Source: Phlebotomus papatasi
Lineage: Eukaryota > Arthropoda > Insecta > Diptera > Psychodidae
Reading direction: 5' to 3'
Assembly (NCBI RefSeq): GCF_024763615.1
Contig: NC_077224.1
Coordinates: 50,292,712 to 50,356,711 of the forward strand
DNA: 64,000 bases
The notes under the pieces were generated by a model. The model made no database searches and was not told the DNA's origin. It saw nothing but the letters and a program-made list of their open reading frames with translations. A program made the translations under genes and the position numbers. Positions 26,365 to 38,122 of this stretch are shown in pieces (positions within the stretch are counted from its first letter, which is position 1; the number at the start of each line of letters is the position of its first letter).

Positions 26365-26624
26365 GGGTAAGTGTACCAAATTCCGGCCAGCTTGGAATTC
26401 CGGTCACCTTTTTATTCCTGGAACTTCCATGAATTTTTAGTTTTTATATATAGATTATATAGAGATTATAAATTGCAAAAAAAAACAAAAAATGTAGCTT
26501 CGATAAACGAGAAGATGTGAAAAATCCATTAGAAGATTTCCCGAATGGCAAGGAACTATGAGAATGAAGGTGGCCGGAATAGGCCACCAAGATACATATA
26601 CATTTTTATTTATTTTAAAATGTA

Positions 26625-27244
26625 GGGTAACGTGTGTTATTTCTGGACAAGGTGCTTTCAGGACATCATAGGGGTATTTTGGGTTGGAACACATCAAAAA
26701 TCCTATAAATATTTGTTTTCTTATCATTTTTAAGTTCCATATGAAATTTTAAGCTTTTTACATATCAGATAAACATAAAACTTCCGAAATTTTATTTAAA
26801 TTAAAGCGTGAAATACGGGTTAAATGTGAGTGTCACATATCACTTTTTACCAGACTTTCAGTGTGGTCAATTTTGCAGATGTCAACACAAACAGTGCTTA
26901 GTTTTTTTTCGATTTAAGTCACTTTAAAAGTGAAATTTAAACAAAGTTTTTATGAAAGAGTGAAGTTTCGAACTTCTACTTAAAGATAAATAATCAGGCT
27001 CGGTGAAATTTATTTGCATACGAAATACCCAACTGTCCCGAAATATACCACTTTTACATTTTTACATTTTTTGTTATTTTGTATAAAAAATGATACATTT
27101 TTCAACATTTTTCTATAAGAATCTTATTCTGGATAGCATGAAACATAAATATTTCTATGAACAAAGAAAAATTATTTGAGAAGTCCTTAAGCTGTTTGAA
27201 ACTTAAAAGTGCTAAAAGGTGTCCCGAAATACCACACGTTACCC
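26625..27244. mobile_element. 620-bp TA-flanked TIR element (GGGTAACGTGTG), nested
   Basis: GGGTAACGTGTGTTATTTC and GAAATACCACACGTTACCC are inverted, with TA on both sides (26623-26624, 27245-27246). The simple copy has a single TA at this site (..AATGTATTAAG.. in reverse complement), so the insertion point is proven. Confidence 0.87.
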
Positions 27245-27332
27245 TATTAAGAATGATTTTGGAGAAAATGAAGACGATCTGTCTACAAGGCTCAGAGCAA
27301 CACTCCTTAAAAAGAAGAAATAAAAAATTCAA

Positions 27333-27522
27333 AATAGCTCAGTTGGTAGAGCACTCGTCTAGTTAACGAGAGGTCTCCAGTTCGATTCTGGGTGGAGGCA
27401 GGAATTTTTCCTATCTCGACAGAGAAAAAACTGGACGATTTGAGTGTCATTTGCTCTGATTAATGATTTCTTTGTACACAAATACAATTAACATTGAACT
27501 AAAGTTCGTAAAATTCTCATAA
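27333..27522 (+). mobile_element. tRNA-derived SINE with 11-bp target-site duplication
   Basis: About 190 bp flanked by AAAAAATTCAA at 27322-27332 and 27523-27533. The head is tRNA-like: D arm GCTCAGTTGGTAGAGC, anticodon arm CTCGT-CTAGTTA-ACGAG (AGT in the anticodon position, Thr-like), T arm TCCAG-TTCGATT-CTGGG. The 5' acceptor strand is missing, so it is not a tRNA gene. A short body and an A-rich tail follow. The simple TIR copy at 18980-19356 holds the empty site. Confidence 0.8.
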
Positions 27523-27537
27523 AAAAAATTCAATTTA

Positions 27538-27902
27538 CAGTAGACTTTCGCTAATTCGGCTCCTTTAACATCGGACTACTTTTTAATTCGGTCAGTAGTT
27601 AAAATTTTAAAAGAGTTTGTTGACATTTTTCAAGTTCGATTGTGGTTATCGAATGAAGTAAATATGATCAAATTTGCCATGCTTTGGATCAGTTGTGATT
27701 TGATTTTGCGTTATTAAGGGGCTTTCATAAAATTTACAATTAATATGAGCATGTAAATTTAATATGAGTGCGCAGGTAAACAAAAACCGTTGCATTTCAA
27801 AAAATTTCATGGCCGAATTTCTGTCTAATTCGGGTGACATTGCGGTCCCAAATACCCGAATTTGAGAGATACAGTAGACTCTCTCTGTATCTGTAATATC
27901 TG
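27538..27902. mobile_element. Pogo-like MITE (CAGTAGACT), copy 1
   Basis: The left end is CAGTAGACTTTCGCTAATTC after TA (27536-27537). The right end is rearranged: GAATTTGAGAGA is followed by a second TACAGTAGACTCTCTC before the flanking TA. The body matches the copy at 28122-28460. Confidence 0.75.
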
Positions 27903-28121
27903 TAATATTAAAAATATTACATATCAAACTTGAGACTTTGGCAATTGCATGCAACTATGCCGAAATTAGACACACTTACCCTAGAAAACAAAAAAAATGT
28001 TTAAAATAAAAAATAATTATAAAAAATTATGTGAATTGCAAGAAACTACAAGTTTAACGGGGATGTATATGACGGTTATCTTACGTACCCTGAAATAACT
28101 AATCGAAAATAGTTGCTAATA

Positions 28122-28460
28122 CAGTAGTCTCTCGATAATTCGGCTCTTTTAAGATCGGACTACTTTTTAATTCGGGCAGCGGTTACATTTGAAAAAAGTT
28201 TGTTGACATTTTCAAGTTTGATTATGATTATCAAACGAATCAAATATGCTCATATTTGGCATGGTTTGCCTTAGTTTTGATGTGATTTTGCATTATTGAG
28301 GGATTTTCATGCAATTTACGTTATATATGAGTGTATAAACTCAATATCTATATGCACATGAATAAAAAATCGTTGTATTTCAAAAAGTTTGTCGCCCGAA
28401 TTTCTGTCTAATTCGGCTGACATTTCGGTCCCATATGCCCAAATTTGAGAGAGTTTACTG
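28122..28460. mobile_element. Pogo-like MITE (CAGTAGTCTCTC), copy 2
   Basis: CAGTAGTCTCTCGATAATTC and AATTTGAGAGAGTTTACTG are inverted, with TA flanks. Internal CGGACTACTTTTTAATTCGG, TTTGTTGACATTTT and GAATTTCTGTCTAATTCGG match copy 1. The CAGTA start and TA target fit pogo/Tigger-type elements. Confidence 0.82.
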
Positions 28461-31400
28461 TAAATTAGTTTTTCGTCTTTCTAATATTCTTTCTCTTCGC
28501 AAAGATGAGATCAATCCAGCCTAATAAGTCTTTAGGGGCAGACTCTATGCTAAAGCGAGACCAACCCAGTCTCTGATGAACCGACGGCGTAGATGAAAAG
28601 AACAATGGTTAATACCAGGCTTGATTGACGACAGTTCCTCAATCAGGTCAAGACAATCAACTGGTTGAAGCGCCAATTAAATAGGTAAATTTGTTAAAAT
28701 ACCTTTTAAATTTTTTATAAAATTCGGTCAATCCAAAAAAATGACTTACAACACCTAACTTAATAGAGTTTTTGATTTTCTCATTCCCAATGCAAATGCC
28801 ATATCAAATCCAAGCCCTAAAGGGAAGAGTAAATCCAGCAATTTTGTGTATGAAATAGGGCTTTAGTGGGAAATCCAATTGAAAAAACAACAAGATGCAT
28901 GCCTTTCAAATTGTCCGATGTATGAATGAAATGAAAGAATTGAATTTAAGCGTATGAAAGGAGACGAAATCCAATAGAAAGTGGTCAATTTTCCTGGGGA
29001 AAATGTTTCAAGCAGAGAGAATGTGTTGTTGGATGAAAGAACAGCTTTTCCAATTTCATTTTCTCCCATACCCTTTCCTATGGACATTCAATTGGAAAGG
29101 AGATTTAGAGGAAAATTTAAATAAGCTCTTGCAGAGTTTGTTTGTTCTAACATCTAACAAGTACCAAATCATTTCCTCTTTTGCCATCTTATCCAATTTT
29201 CCATTGCCCCAAAAATCATACAATGTTGCCAAAAGTATATGGTATTTTCGCGGGGAAAATACATATGATGTTGAAAGTAATGAATTGATTGGGTTTGATA
29301 TTATTTAGAGTTGATGTATTAGGCTTTCCGCGCTTCCCGCCAATTATCTCATGTCCAGAAAATGGAAAAACATATTTTCTCTCTATTTATTCTCTTGTGC
29401 ACAATGGGCGTTTATTTGGTCTCGATGGTTGACCAAAGAGTCAAAATACGGTTTGTCAATCATTGGCCCAATAAGCCATTGATGGACAGTATTCATTTTG
29501 ATGAGTCGTATTGGTGAAACTAGTGACTCATTATCTGCAATATAATATCTATTTTGCTAATTAAACCACATTAATTGCAAAATATTGATCAATGGTGATG
29601 AAGCTAATATCCTTTCGCAGCAAATTTTCTCCGATTTTCCACTATACTAAATATACTAAAAGTGCTTTCATCATGAAACCAAAGAGATAAACATAAAAGA
29701 AAATGTTCTCTTCTGAGGATTTTTATGTCTTGGAACGTAAACTATTAATTTGTCAGAGTGATACTACACCAATGAAAGTAAAAACATTCTTTTCTCAGAA
29801 TAACACATTCAATTATACAAAAGCCACAGGGATTGACTGGCGAAAATTAAATGGTATTCCTAAGAAATTGTTTTGTTTAAAGTTTCCTTTCATGCAATTT
29901 ATCGATCTAGTAAATATGTTAAATTTTTTAGGAAAATTAAATTAATTTTCAGAGACAATTTGTTCGGAATATTGCAAATTTACATTGTGATTTATTGATC
30001 GAAAATAAAAATAATTCCTTTATGTATCTATATTTAAATTTAAAGGATAGAGCAATTATAAGGGAAAGTGAGGCTACTTTGAGCTGTGGGGCTACATTGA
30101 TGAATGACATTTTTGTATATTTCTAAAGGTAGTTTGGTCTTACCATATTTTAAATTAGATAGTTTTGTATATCTAAAATTACATTACATTAAATCCCATT
30201 TTCTTTTAAAAATGTGACAAAATCGTATATAAATGTATCCCGACAGCTCAAAGTATCCCCACCTCCACCTAAATCTATCTTGGCAATAAATTATTATTAT
30301 TATTATCTTATGTTTCTGAATAAATGTGACTTCGCAATTATTTTAAAAACTGGGCAATTTCCCCTAGTTTAAAAAAAAAATAGTTGCGATAAGTCACATT
30401 TATTGAGAAATATAGGTAAAATCTAGTCATTACGAAGCTTGAAATTATACGAAGCATAGGCACGTTCCCCTATATTTTATTCATTAGAAAGTTTTACCTT
30501 CTACCCTATAAGAACTATTTATCAATATATCTACAAATTAGGCAAATTCTTAAAAATAGCGTGACGTTGTATCTTGTATGTTCTTTCCTCCAGACTATCT
30601 GGACCTTAGTAGATCTAAGGACAAAGTGGTTAGAGATAGATACTTTGAATATCCGAGTTACAAAAGATTCCTCAGAACCCAGCGAGCAGCAAATACTAAT
30701 CGATTTCAATTTAGCTGAAAATATTTGTTTTTTCATCTGAATTCTTATAACCTTAAACGAAAATTCACGAGGCAGTGCCGTTTACAGGTATTTGGTTAGC
30801 ACTTATTGTTCAGCGACTGCTGACCGGTAAGTAGATTTTTGCTAAGGGATTCAGCAAAAATATGCTGAACACTCACCTTTTATCAGCTAAATATGCCCGC
30901 TGAGAAAAGCTATGCAAGCTATTGTGAATAGGAAACGATCTCGGAGCACACCTAGAACAATGTGGATGGAACAAAGTCAGAATCTTGCCTTGAATCGTCC
31001 TGAAGTTCAGGAGAATTAACAAGCGTAGGCTGCTAACCTGGGTGTCCTTATCCATTCCGATAGGGATAAGCGATTGAAATAATATTATTAGTTCCAAAGG
31101 AAATATAGATAACTGTAGATGTCACCCATCTTCTAACTTCCTTAGCGATCATGGCAACTACTGCTCATTCACTGAAATACTACTGTTAATTTCAATGATA
31201 AGCACGATCATCACAAATCCAATGAAATTCAATTAAAAAAGTAGCATGAAGTGGGTGATATGAAGGTCTAATGTATAACAGAAATTGTTCCTATAAATAA
31301 TAATAATTATTATTATTATTATAAAAAAAAACTGGGCTGATAGGATCTACCGGACCTACACACCATCCATTTGAAGCTGCCTTGCTCTTAATTGAATTTA

Positions 31401-31573
31401 GTTGGACATAAAGGTTGATTAGGCCATTGACAGGGTTAACAATTGTGAACTGAACCGTACGACTAATAATAAATTATTGTTCCGGACTTGGCCAGGGAAT
31501 GAATATGGCGGGAACGATTTAAAAGATGAGGGTTTCTTTAGAACTCTGTATTCACTTCCTCTCGTCCACTGTC
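28461..31573. other. Non-coding block
   Basis: Contains one MITE (30061-30269) and an (AAT)n/(ATT)n simple repeat near 31296-31325. Small ORFs lack protein-like character. Confidence 0.45.
30061..30269. mobile_element. 209-bp MITE (GGCTACTTTGAGCTGTGGGG)
   Basis: AGGGAAAGTGAGGCTACTTTG and (reverse complement of right) GGTGGAGGTGGGGATACTTTG are inverted and continue into GAGCTGT. TA flanks both ends. It belongs to the broader TA-flanked, G-start TIR group. Confidence 0.75.
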
Positions 31574-32236
31574 CTAGTCACTTCCTTTCGATAGGAGCCT
31601 CTCAGTCCTAGGAGAGATCGATGGAGACTTCTCAGCAGCACGTCTTGGGGTTGAGGGTGACTTTGCTTTCACCACGCTTCTTGGGCGCGAAGGGTATCCC
31701 ACACGAATCGTGCGGAAATGGGTGGATGAACAGTCTCTCTCTTGAATTTGTACCCTCAAAGGTGGTTTTGCTTGCTGCCGTAACCGGCGCAATTGCAACT
31801 GACGACCAGCGCGGCAACCACGTTTGGTTCGCCGCGGCCTAACGGGAGGGCTGCGTCCAGAGACGGTTACGTACACCTTAGCGGGTCGATGGTGACGGCC
31901 ATGACGGCGATCCTGCTGCAGAATCGAGCTGGTGGGCCGGAACGGTAGCTGGCTTCGCTGTAGAGCCTTTCTCAACCTTTCACTTTCAACAGTGGAGGGT
32001 ACTTGGCGTGAAGGTCGAGGAAACAAGTCACTTGCTACTCGCACCACAACCGATCTCACCTTTTGGCACGGAGATTCTGGGTGGCGACCGGTCATTGTAA
32101 CAGTTGTACAGTTATTAGGCGCCCCAAGGTGAATCCTCTGGTGATTACTGGTAAGAGAGCTCCGTGGAAGACTTCCTTGATGTTTACTTTGCGCTATCAG
32201 CTGCAAGTTTATCACCAAACAGATTTGTTTTGCCAC
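31574..32236 (-). CDS. 220-codon basic ORF in a GC-rich island (possible retroelement gag relic)
   Basis: Longest open frame outside the three genes. It runs through a 1.1-kb island (about 31560-32700) clearly richer in GC than its surroundings. The product is very rich in Arg, Ser and Pro, for example RRHGRHHRPAK, PPVRPRRTKRGCRAGR and PSTPRRAAEKSPSISPR, and has no transmembrane segment. An internal ATG gives MTGRHPESPC. No zinc knuckle, protease or known domain is seen. The abrupt base-composition change suggests inserted DNA, perhaps a truncated LTR element with its 5' region to the right, but no LTR pair was found. It may also be a real single-exon gene or chance. Confidence 0.3.
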   Translation of the reverse strand: MAKQICLVINLQLIAQSKHQGSLPRSSLTSNHQRIHLGAPNNCTTVTMTGRHPESPCQKVRSVVVRVASDLFPRPSRQVPSTVESERLRKALQRSQLPFRPTSSILQQDRRHGRHHRPAKVYVTVSGRSPPVRPRRTKRGCRAGRQLQLRRLRQQAKPPLRVQIQERDCSSTHFRTIRVGYPSRPRSVVKAKSPSTPRRAAEKSPSISPRTERLLSKGSD

Positions 32237-32720
32237 AGGCTTAAATCTCTTGACAAGAGTGAAGTACGTCAGTTTATTGCGTCACTGTCATTCACTGGTG
32301 TAAGTGTACCTCTCCTGACGTATACGTGTAGTGTTAAAATTAACGGACAGCCGTTCAACCGGAGGCTGCTGCTGTGTACGGGCGTGAGAGGTCGCGCATA
32401 TCGGCAGTGACTGTGAGAAAGCCTAAGACCTCAGAGAGTGTGAGAGAGACAGTCAGGCGGGCCGCCACTCACGACGAGGTCAGACGACTGAGAGGGCTAG
32501 AGTCAGTTGGTTCAGCGAGATGCTGGACCTGGAGCTGGCGAGGACAAGGAAGGCTCTCCGGTTGTTCTGGCAAGTAGTATCCTCGGGTACTACATACGGG
32601 AATTTCAAGTTACTCCTGAGGTACGATAATCCCACGTTTAAACCATCGCATCGTAGGACTCCCCCAGGAGAGGTGCGGGTCCTTTTCCCCTTTACATTAT
32701 ATTACCATAACCTTCTTTTC
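32237..32720. other. GC-rich island flank without a supported ORF
   Basis: Continues the GC-rich composition of the basic ORF. Plus-strand frames of 67-115 codons overlap one another and show no motif. It could be the 5' untranslated part of the same inserted element. Confidence 0.3.
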
Positions 32721-34229
32721 AATAACCTTGTTTTATATCAAAAAAATGGAGTCGTGGTTTTTTCTTTCTCTGGTTATGCTTTAGAATCTTATAGCAGGAC
32801 ACTCCGTTGAATAACTCATAAAAGGGATTTTTCAAGGTCAAATTTTGAAAAGTAATTTAGTTAGAGAGCATTTCTCTTAAATGATTGGGACTACTTTGGA
32901 TATGCTGGAAAGGTCTTGGAATCTCGCTCAATGTTAGCCATTTCGATCAGTAAATAGTTAGTAGAGGATGCCTTTCCTTTGAAGATATAGCATCTAAATC
33001 AAGAATTGGTGCATTCCGCAAAGCTCTGTGACTAAATATGTCAATACTATTAAATAAATAAAATATCTAGTGTACCTGAAACAGTCATTCTAGTTAATAT
33101 AAGATAGTCAAAATTACTCTAGTGGGTAATGTGGATTAAAACATCCACAAAATAAATGATTTAGCTATGAAAATGTATGTCGATAAGGTAAGGGGGAGTA
33201 ATAATGTAATTAATTTGCCATCATTATTTTCAAAATGATATTGTTCACAAATAAATTGTGTTAATTAATATTAAATCGATTCAATATTGTGGAATTCAAT
33301 TAGTGAAAAATTATTTACTGCAAACACACAGAACACACGCTCATCCTAACCAAGCGGAAAACCCCCCATCAGCACATAGTAGAACCCTCAAGCCCCCATC
33401 CACCCCTTCTCGGTAAACCCATCACTGTTGCTCCTTTCAGCCCACAACATATCATATATAAATTGGGGGGGACAAGGTGGCACCGGAAATTCCTCCAACT
33501 CCCCAAAATTTTAGTATTAAAATATTCCATGGATGGAATCCTCAAAATATCATCACATATAATATGTATCTCTCTGGCCGCGTGTTTTGTTTAATTAATT
33601 CTAAAATTTTACAAACGCTGAATTGATATACAACCCTGAATTTGTCAGGTTTCACGATGACTTGAGTGAATGAAGTAGGGGGTCATTTGGTAACTTGAGT
33701 GGGAAAGCGTGTCTAGTCTCCAATTTCCCCTCTATAAGTTAATCGAGACTTGAGAGAAAAAACCTGGAGAATAAGAGAATGAGTGAGCAGCTTAGCTTTA
33801 CTAGGAGAGATTCTATCGAAGTATTGCACAGTAAAAATGTCAACATTCTCACTAAAAGAAGGGTAAACAATTATAAGTAATTTATTACCCTAACCCCTAA
33901 GCCAATAAAGTAAAAAAATATAATATATTACGTTTAATATTGCTGTCTAAATACATGGAGTTCAAACAAATTTAGATATCAGATTAAGAGTCTTTCAAGA
34001 CACCCCCATAAGTTGTGAGTTTACTAGAAAATTAAATTTTACTTAATTGTATTTTAATTTAATTCTGAATTTAATTTCTGTATTTGATGTTTAGAAAGAT
34101 ACAACACAATTATTGAATAATTCTTCATTCTAATTCATGCGTTAATCTGTTCTATTCCCTCCGAATGATTTTTCAAATTGATCTAATAATTGTATTTATT
34201 TCAATGATACAATACTATTCGCGTCATTA

Positions 34230-35445
34230 AACATTGCCAGATAAGCTCTAAAATGTTTGAAATTTGTTTCTAAATTTTCTAAATTTAAAAAAAAAATCAA
34301 TAAAATTTTCTTAAAAATGCTTTAGAATTGCATAATTTTTTACTGATCGAAATCAAAGAGAGAAGAGTTATACAATTCGCTTTTCCTCAACTTGTCACGA
34401 TCATGGAGCTTAAAAGGTTAAAGATATCAACTTCTGATTTTCGACGACCCCCAATAAAAAAACATTATTCCATACACTTTTTTTCCTTTTTCGTGTCACT
34501 CCCTTGATTCCCTACAAAACCATGTTTTTCTGGTTTATTTCAAAAATAACACTGTTTGGAGGTAGCCCAGGAGAACATTTCGGAAAAACATACCTATGAC
34601 CAGAAAAATCTCCATTTTGAATTATTGAAAATCAAAAGTCAATCACTTTGAAGGGCTCATTTTTTACCCGATTTGGTTAAATCTGGATTTCTGGAAAGGT
34701 ATTGAAATTTCGAATCAGGCTGCATCAGTCGTCATCTATAAAAAACCGATTAAGTACAGATTTTCAATTCGATTTAATTCAATTTATTTAGAATAAATAG
34801 AACAGTATGTCCTCTATACAAAAGTTAGCCCTAAACATTATGATTGTGATGTTGGAATTGAGGAATGAGTGGAAGCCACATGATTCAAGATAAGCCTCCT
34901 CTTTCGGTTCCTAGGAAGGGAATTCCAAAGAATAACACCTTGCGCAAAGAAAGAATTGCGAAAATTGCGACTCCATTTTCGCAATTTTTTTAATGCGATT
35001 TTTGAATAATTTATTTCGGAAATTTTTTTTTACTTGACCTTAAGTTTGTTTCCGAGCTAGAGGTAGACATATCGACTTCCGATCTTCGATAACCCATCGA
35101 TAAGTGGGCATTATCTCGAACGATCTTTTTTTCTTCCAAAACCATGCTTTTTCGATCTTTCTCAAAATTGCTCCAAGCTTTTTCAATGATTTTCGGATAT
35201 GTTTTAGAGATAGTACAGATAAATATTTCGTCCAAACTCCAAACATATCTGACCGAAAAACTCTCCATTTTGAACTATTGAAAGTCAAAGATCAATCACT
35301 TTGGAAGGCAAAATTTTTCTACCGACTTAATTTAATTTGGATTTTTTGGAAAGATCTTGATATGGGAAGAGTACCAGCGATCGGCAGTGTTCCTCAGATC
35401 GTCAGGTTAATACCACATTGTTGCTCCAAATTATTTTTTTTTTAA
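34230..35445. repeat. R2 interspersed repeat, two adjacent degenerate copies
   Basis: Two blocks share CTCCATTTTGAAYTATTGAAA, GTCAATCACTTTG-like and AAACCATGYTTTTTC words in the same order (about 34430-34720 and 35060-35380). Reverse-complement matches occur near 15230-15640 and 46440-46740. Class unknown. Confidence 0.55.
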
Positions 35446-36228
35446 TTATTAGCTACTTTTATCATTTAACTCTTACAACAATTCAGATTTAATTTATAAA
35501 ACCAATTTTCCCTGAGACACTTGATTAAATTCCTGACGATCCGAGGTACAGAGTACAAGTTTGCAATTACATATATTTTTTATTAATTTATTGTGAAAAA
35601 TAAAAATTCAAAAGCACAGATATAGTTAAAGTGATCACTAATGTATCAATTAGCATACATAAAAATGCCAAATAATCTTTTGTGGATTATACTTTCAAAT
35701 AAATATGGAGCATATCTCTTAACAACATTCCGATCCGGGGTACTCTTCCCTTATTTCTTATCTAGCTTATCAATTCCGATCGGTTATGAACCGGTTATGT
35801 AATCGTAATTGATTTATTTTTTCTCAAATATTTCTTTTTATTTGAGCGTAAGCGTATTATTATTTCTCCGTTTCGATTTTTTTCTGATTTATAAATCAAT
35901 TAAATCGTTAATAAACCAGTATAGGGTAAGGTCTCATAATTTTGGACAGGATGCTTATAAGCATCAATGTTCCAAGTTTGAAGTACGATATTTTCAATAC
36001 CAGTTGATTTTTTTTATTACTCTCTTGGATTGTTTAGAAACTTGGCAAACTATTCATCGTCTTTTTTTACTAAAATAAGTTTTAAGAAATTATAATTAAG
36101 ATTTTCGTTTTTGATAAGGAAGGATAATGCGTCTTTCAAAAAGGTCTCCTAGAATTAAGTCCCAAAATTTTATCTTTTCTTTTTTTTTTTAAATTTCCAA
36201 AAATTCTTTTACTGTTTCTATTGCTGTA

Positions 36229-37174
36229 GGGTAAATGTCCTAATTCAAAACCATTTCCAGACACCTTAATTTTCACAGAAGATTCAACACATTAAGTTCA
36301 CAATTTTTCTGAAGAAAATTACATAAATTTGTTCTTTGACTCTTTTAGAATGTTTTAGTTTTTGAAAATTCTTTAGATATAATTTGAAAACTTCATAAAT
36401 ACAAGAAAAATATGCGAGCTTAAAATGCTTCTATTGGAAACATTATTGATTCAAATGGAGACAAGGGAAAGTTTCTAATTGGAGACAAACAGTGTAAGTG
36501 AAACCGCGAGGAAAGGCTTCCAAAATCTTGTTGAGTTGCTCTTGAGTGCAGGATTTGTACTTATTCCTGGTCTTTTCTCCTTTCCCATTTAAAACAATAA
36601 GAAAATCTCTCCAGAAAATCATATTTCCGGGGTTTCCTATTGAAGCATTTGCAGACACTTCAGAAAAACCCTTTTTGTTTACGAAATACGTAATTATTTC
36701 ATTTAAAAACTTCACGTACCGTTAATAATAAAGATTAGCACTTAATTTAAGTAAAATTAGCCGGAAATATGACATAAATGTTAAACGAAACGAATAAACA
36801 ACAGTCACCTTGTAGTGTTTTTCATTAGAAAACATGGTCGATCGATGAAAAATTCGATGGTGAAAAGGTACACTTTTAATTTTTCTGAGAAATTAACAAA
36901 TTAAAATTTGTGAATATGAATGGATTTTCGCTTTATTTGAAGCAAAATTAACTAAATAATGAAACTGTGGTATAGAAAATATATAAATATAATAATTTAG
37001 AACTGTATTTAATAATAATAATAATTTATTGATTGATGCCCAGGTTACATAATATAACAAACAGGACTATACAATATATAATATTTATCATGAAAACAAT
37101 GACGTTTCCATTTGGAGTAGCGAAAAATATCCATTTAGACTTTAGAGCAAGTTTTGAATTAGCTTAATTTACCC
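36229..37174. mobile_element. TA-flanked TIR element (GGGTAAATGTCCTAATTC)
   Basis: GGGTAAATGTCCTAATTCAAA and (reverse complement of right) GGGTAAATTAAGCTAATTCAAA are inverted, with TA flanks at 36227-36228 and 37175-37176. The interior holds an (AAT)n run and no transposase. Confidence 0.75.
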
Positions 37175-37829
37175 TATATCTTAAAATTTTAAATGAAATA
37201 AATTTTTGTAACATCAAAAATCAGAGAAAAAATGTTTTTAGTATTGAAAACCTATGTAAAGTAAATCTCTTGATAACAAGATCTTTCTGGTGATCTAAAT
37301 ATGATTCGTATCCGGGAGACTTGTATTATAAAGCAAGATCTTCACCATTTAACACAATGAGTATACCAATTTTAAATATAAATTTTAAAAAATTGTTTCA
37401 TTTGAAAATGTACTATTAAAGCCTTTTAAACCCAGTTTAGCTATCAGAGAGTTCAAATACCTAAACAACTTATCAAGAAGATATACTAAGAAGCTTTGTA
37501 ATCTATACTTGCTCAACTCTAATCACCCACATTCTCAAAAAAGCCGGCTTTTTCACACACCTTCACCAAGTGTTGGGTCATTTAAATTTTACAATGAGAT
37601 TAAAAAGTCGATGGCAAGTAGTGTGCCTTGTTAGTTGAGATTTCCTCGCGAACACGGCAAAAATAGTCTCCGTAGAATGTCTGACAGTTCTACTCTTTCT
37701 ACTCATCTTATCGCATATTAAATCCTAGAGTTGGAGGGAGAAAAGTATTAATTATCTCGTTTTTTTTTATTCTGACTTCATAAAGTGCTTTCTCGGTGCG
37801 ATAACGCTTTTCCGCCATGCGGCATTTAG

Positions 37830-37835
37830 TCAGTG
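37830..37835 (+). promoter_or_regulatory. Possible DGAT1 initiator (TCAGTG)
   Basis: An insect initiator-like TCAGTG lies 293 nt upstream of the DGAT1 ATG, in a segment less AT-rich than its surroundings. An AGACG resembling a downstream promoter element sits about four bases too close to it. Weak evidence. Confidence 0.2.
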
Positions 37836-38122
37836 TTGAGATTTTGTGATCGACAGACGTGCGCAGATTAAAATTTATTCATAACTTTGGAAGAGACTCT
37901 TGGAACAAGGTTCGAAGAGAGAGAAAAAAATGTTGATCATGTGTTAAGAAAAAAAGTGTTGAAACAGCAATTACAAAAGCCCACACTGGCATAGGAAAAT
38001 TCTAATTACTTGACATTGACCGTCAAAATCACCTTCGAACTCTCAGCAGAAAGGCGAGATCACGTTGATCAATTGAAAATCGTGTGAAACTCGTATTTGC
38101 GTGATTGAGGTGCGCGGGAAAA

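Larger units (their letters stand above)
26365..27981. mobile_element. Composite TIR element (GGGTAAGTGTACCAAATT family) with three nested inserts
   Basis: Ends GGGTAAGTGTACCAAATTCC and AATTAGACACACTTACCC are inverted and flanked by TA. The sequence follows the reverse complement of the simple copy (18980-19356), interrupted at three points by a TA-flanked element, a tRNA-derived SINE and a pogo-like MITE. Confidence 0.82.
32721..38122. other. Non-coding block upstream of DGAT1
   Basis: Mostly AT-rich. A C-rich stretch at 33340-33470 is followed by CATATATAAATTGGGGGG, TATA-like but with no gene after it. R2-family sequence lies at 34230-35180 and a TIR element at 36229-37174. The last 300 bp should hold the DGAT1 5' UTR. 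Confidence 0.45.

Noticed and set aside
27333..27405. Functional tRNA-Thr(AGT) gene
   Set aside because: The 5' acceptor strand does not pair with the 3' strand, and target duplications show that the sequence is a SINE.
35104..35445. 113-codon ORF and its antisense shadows
   Set aside because: It falls in the R2 repeat, related copies of which near 34430 and 46440 do not preserve the frame.
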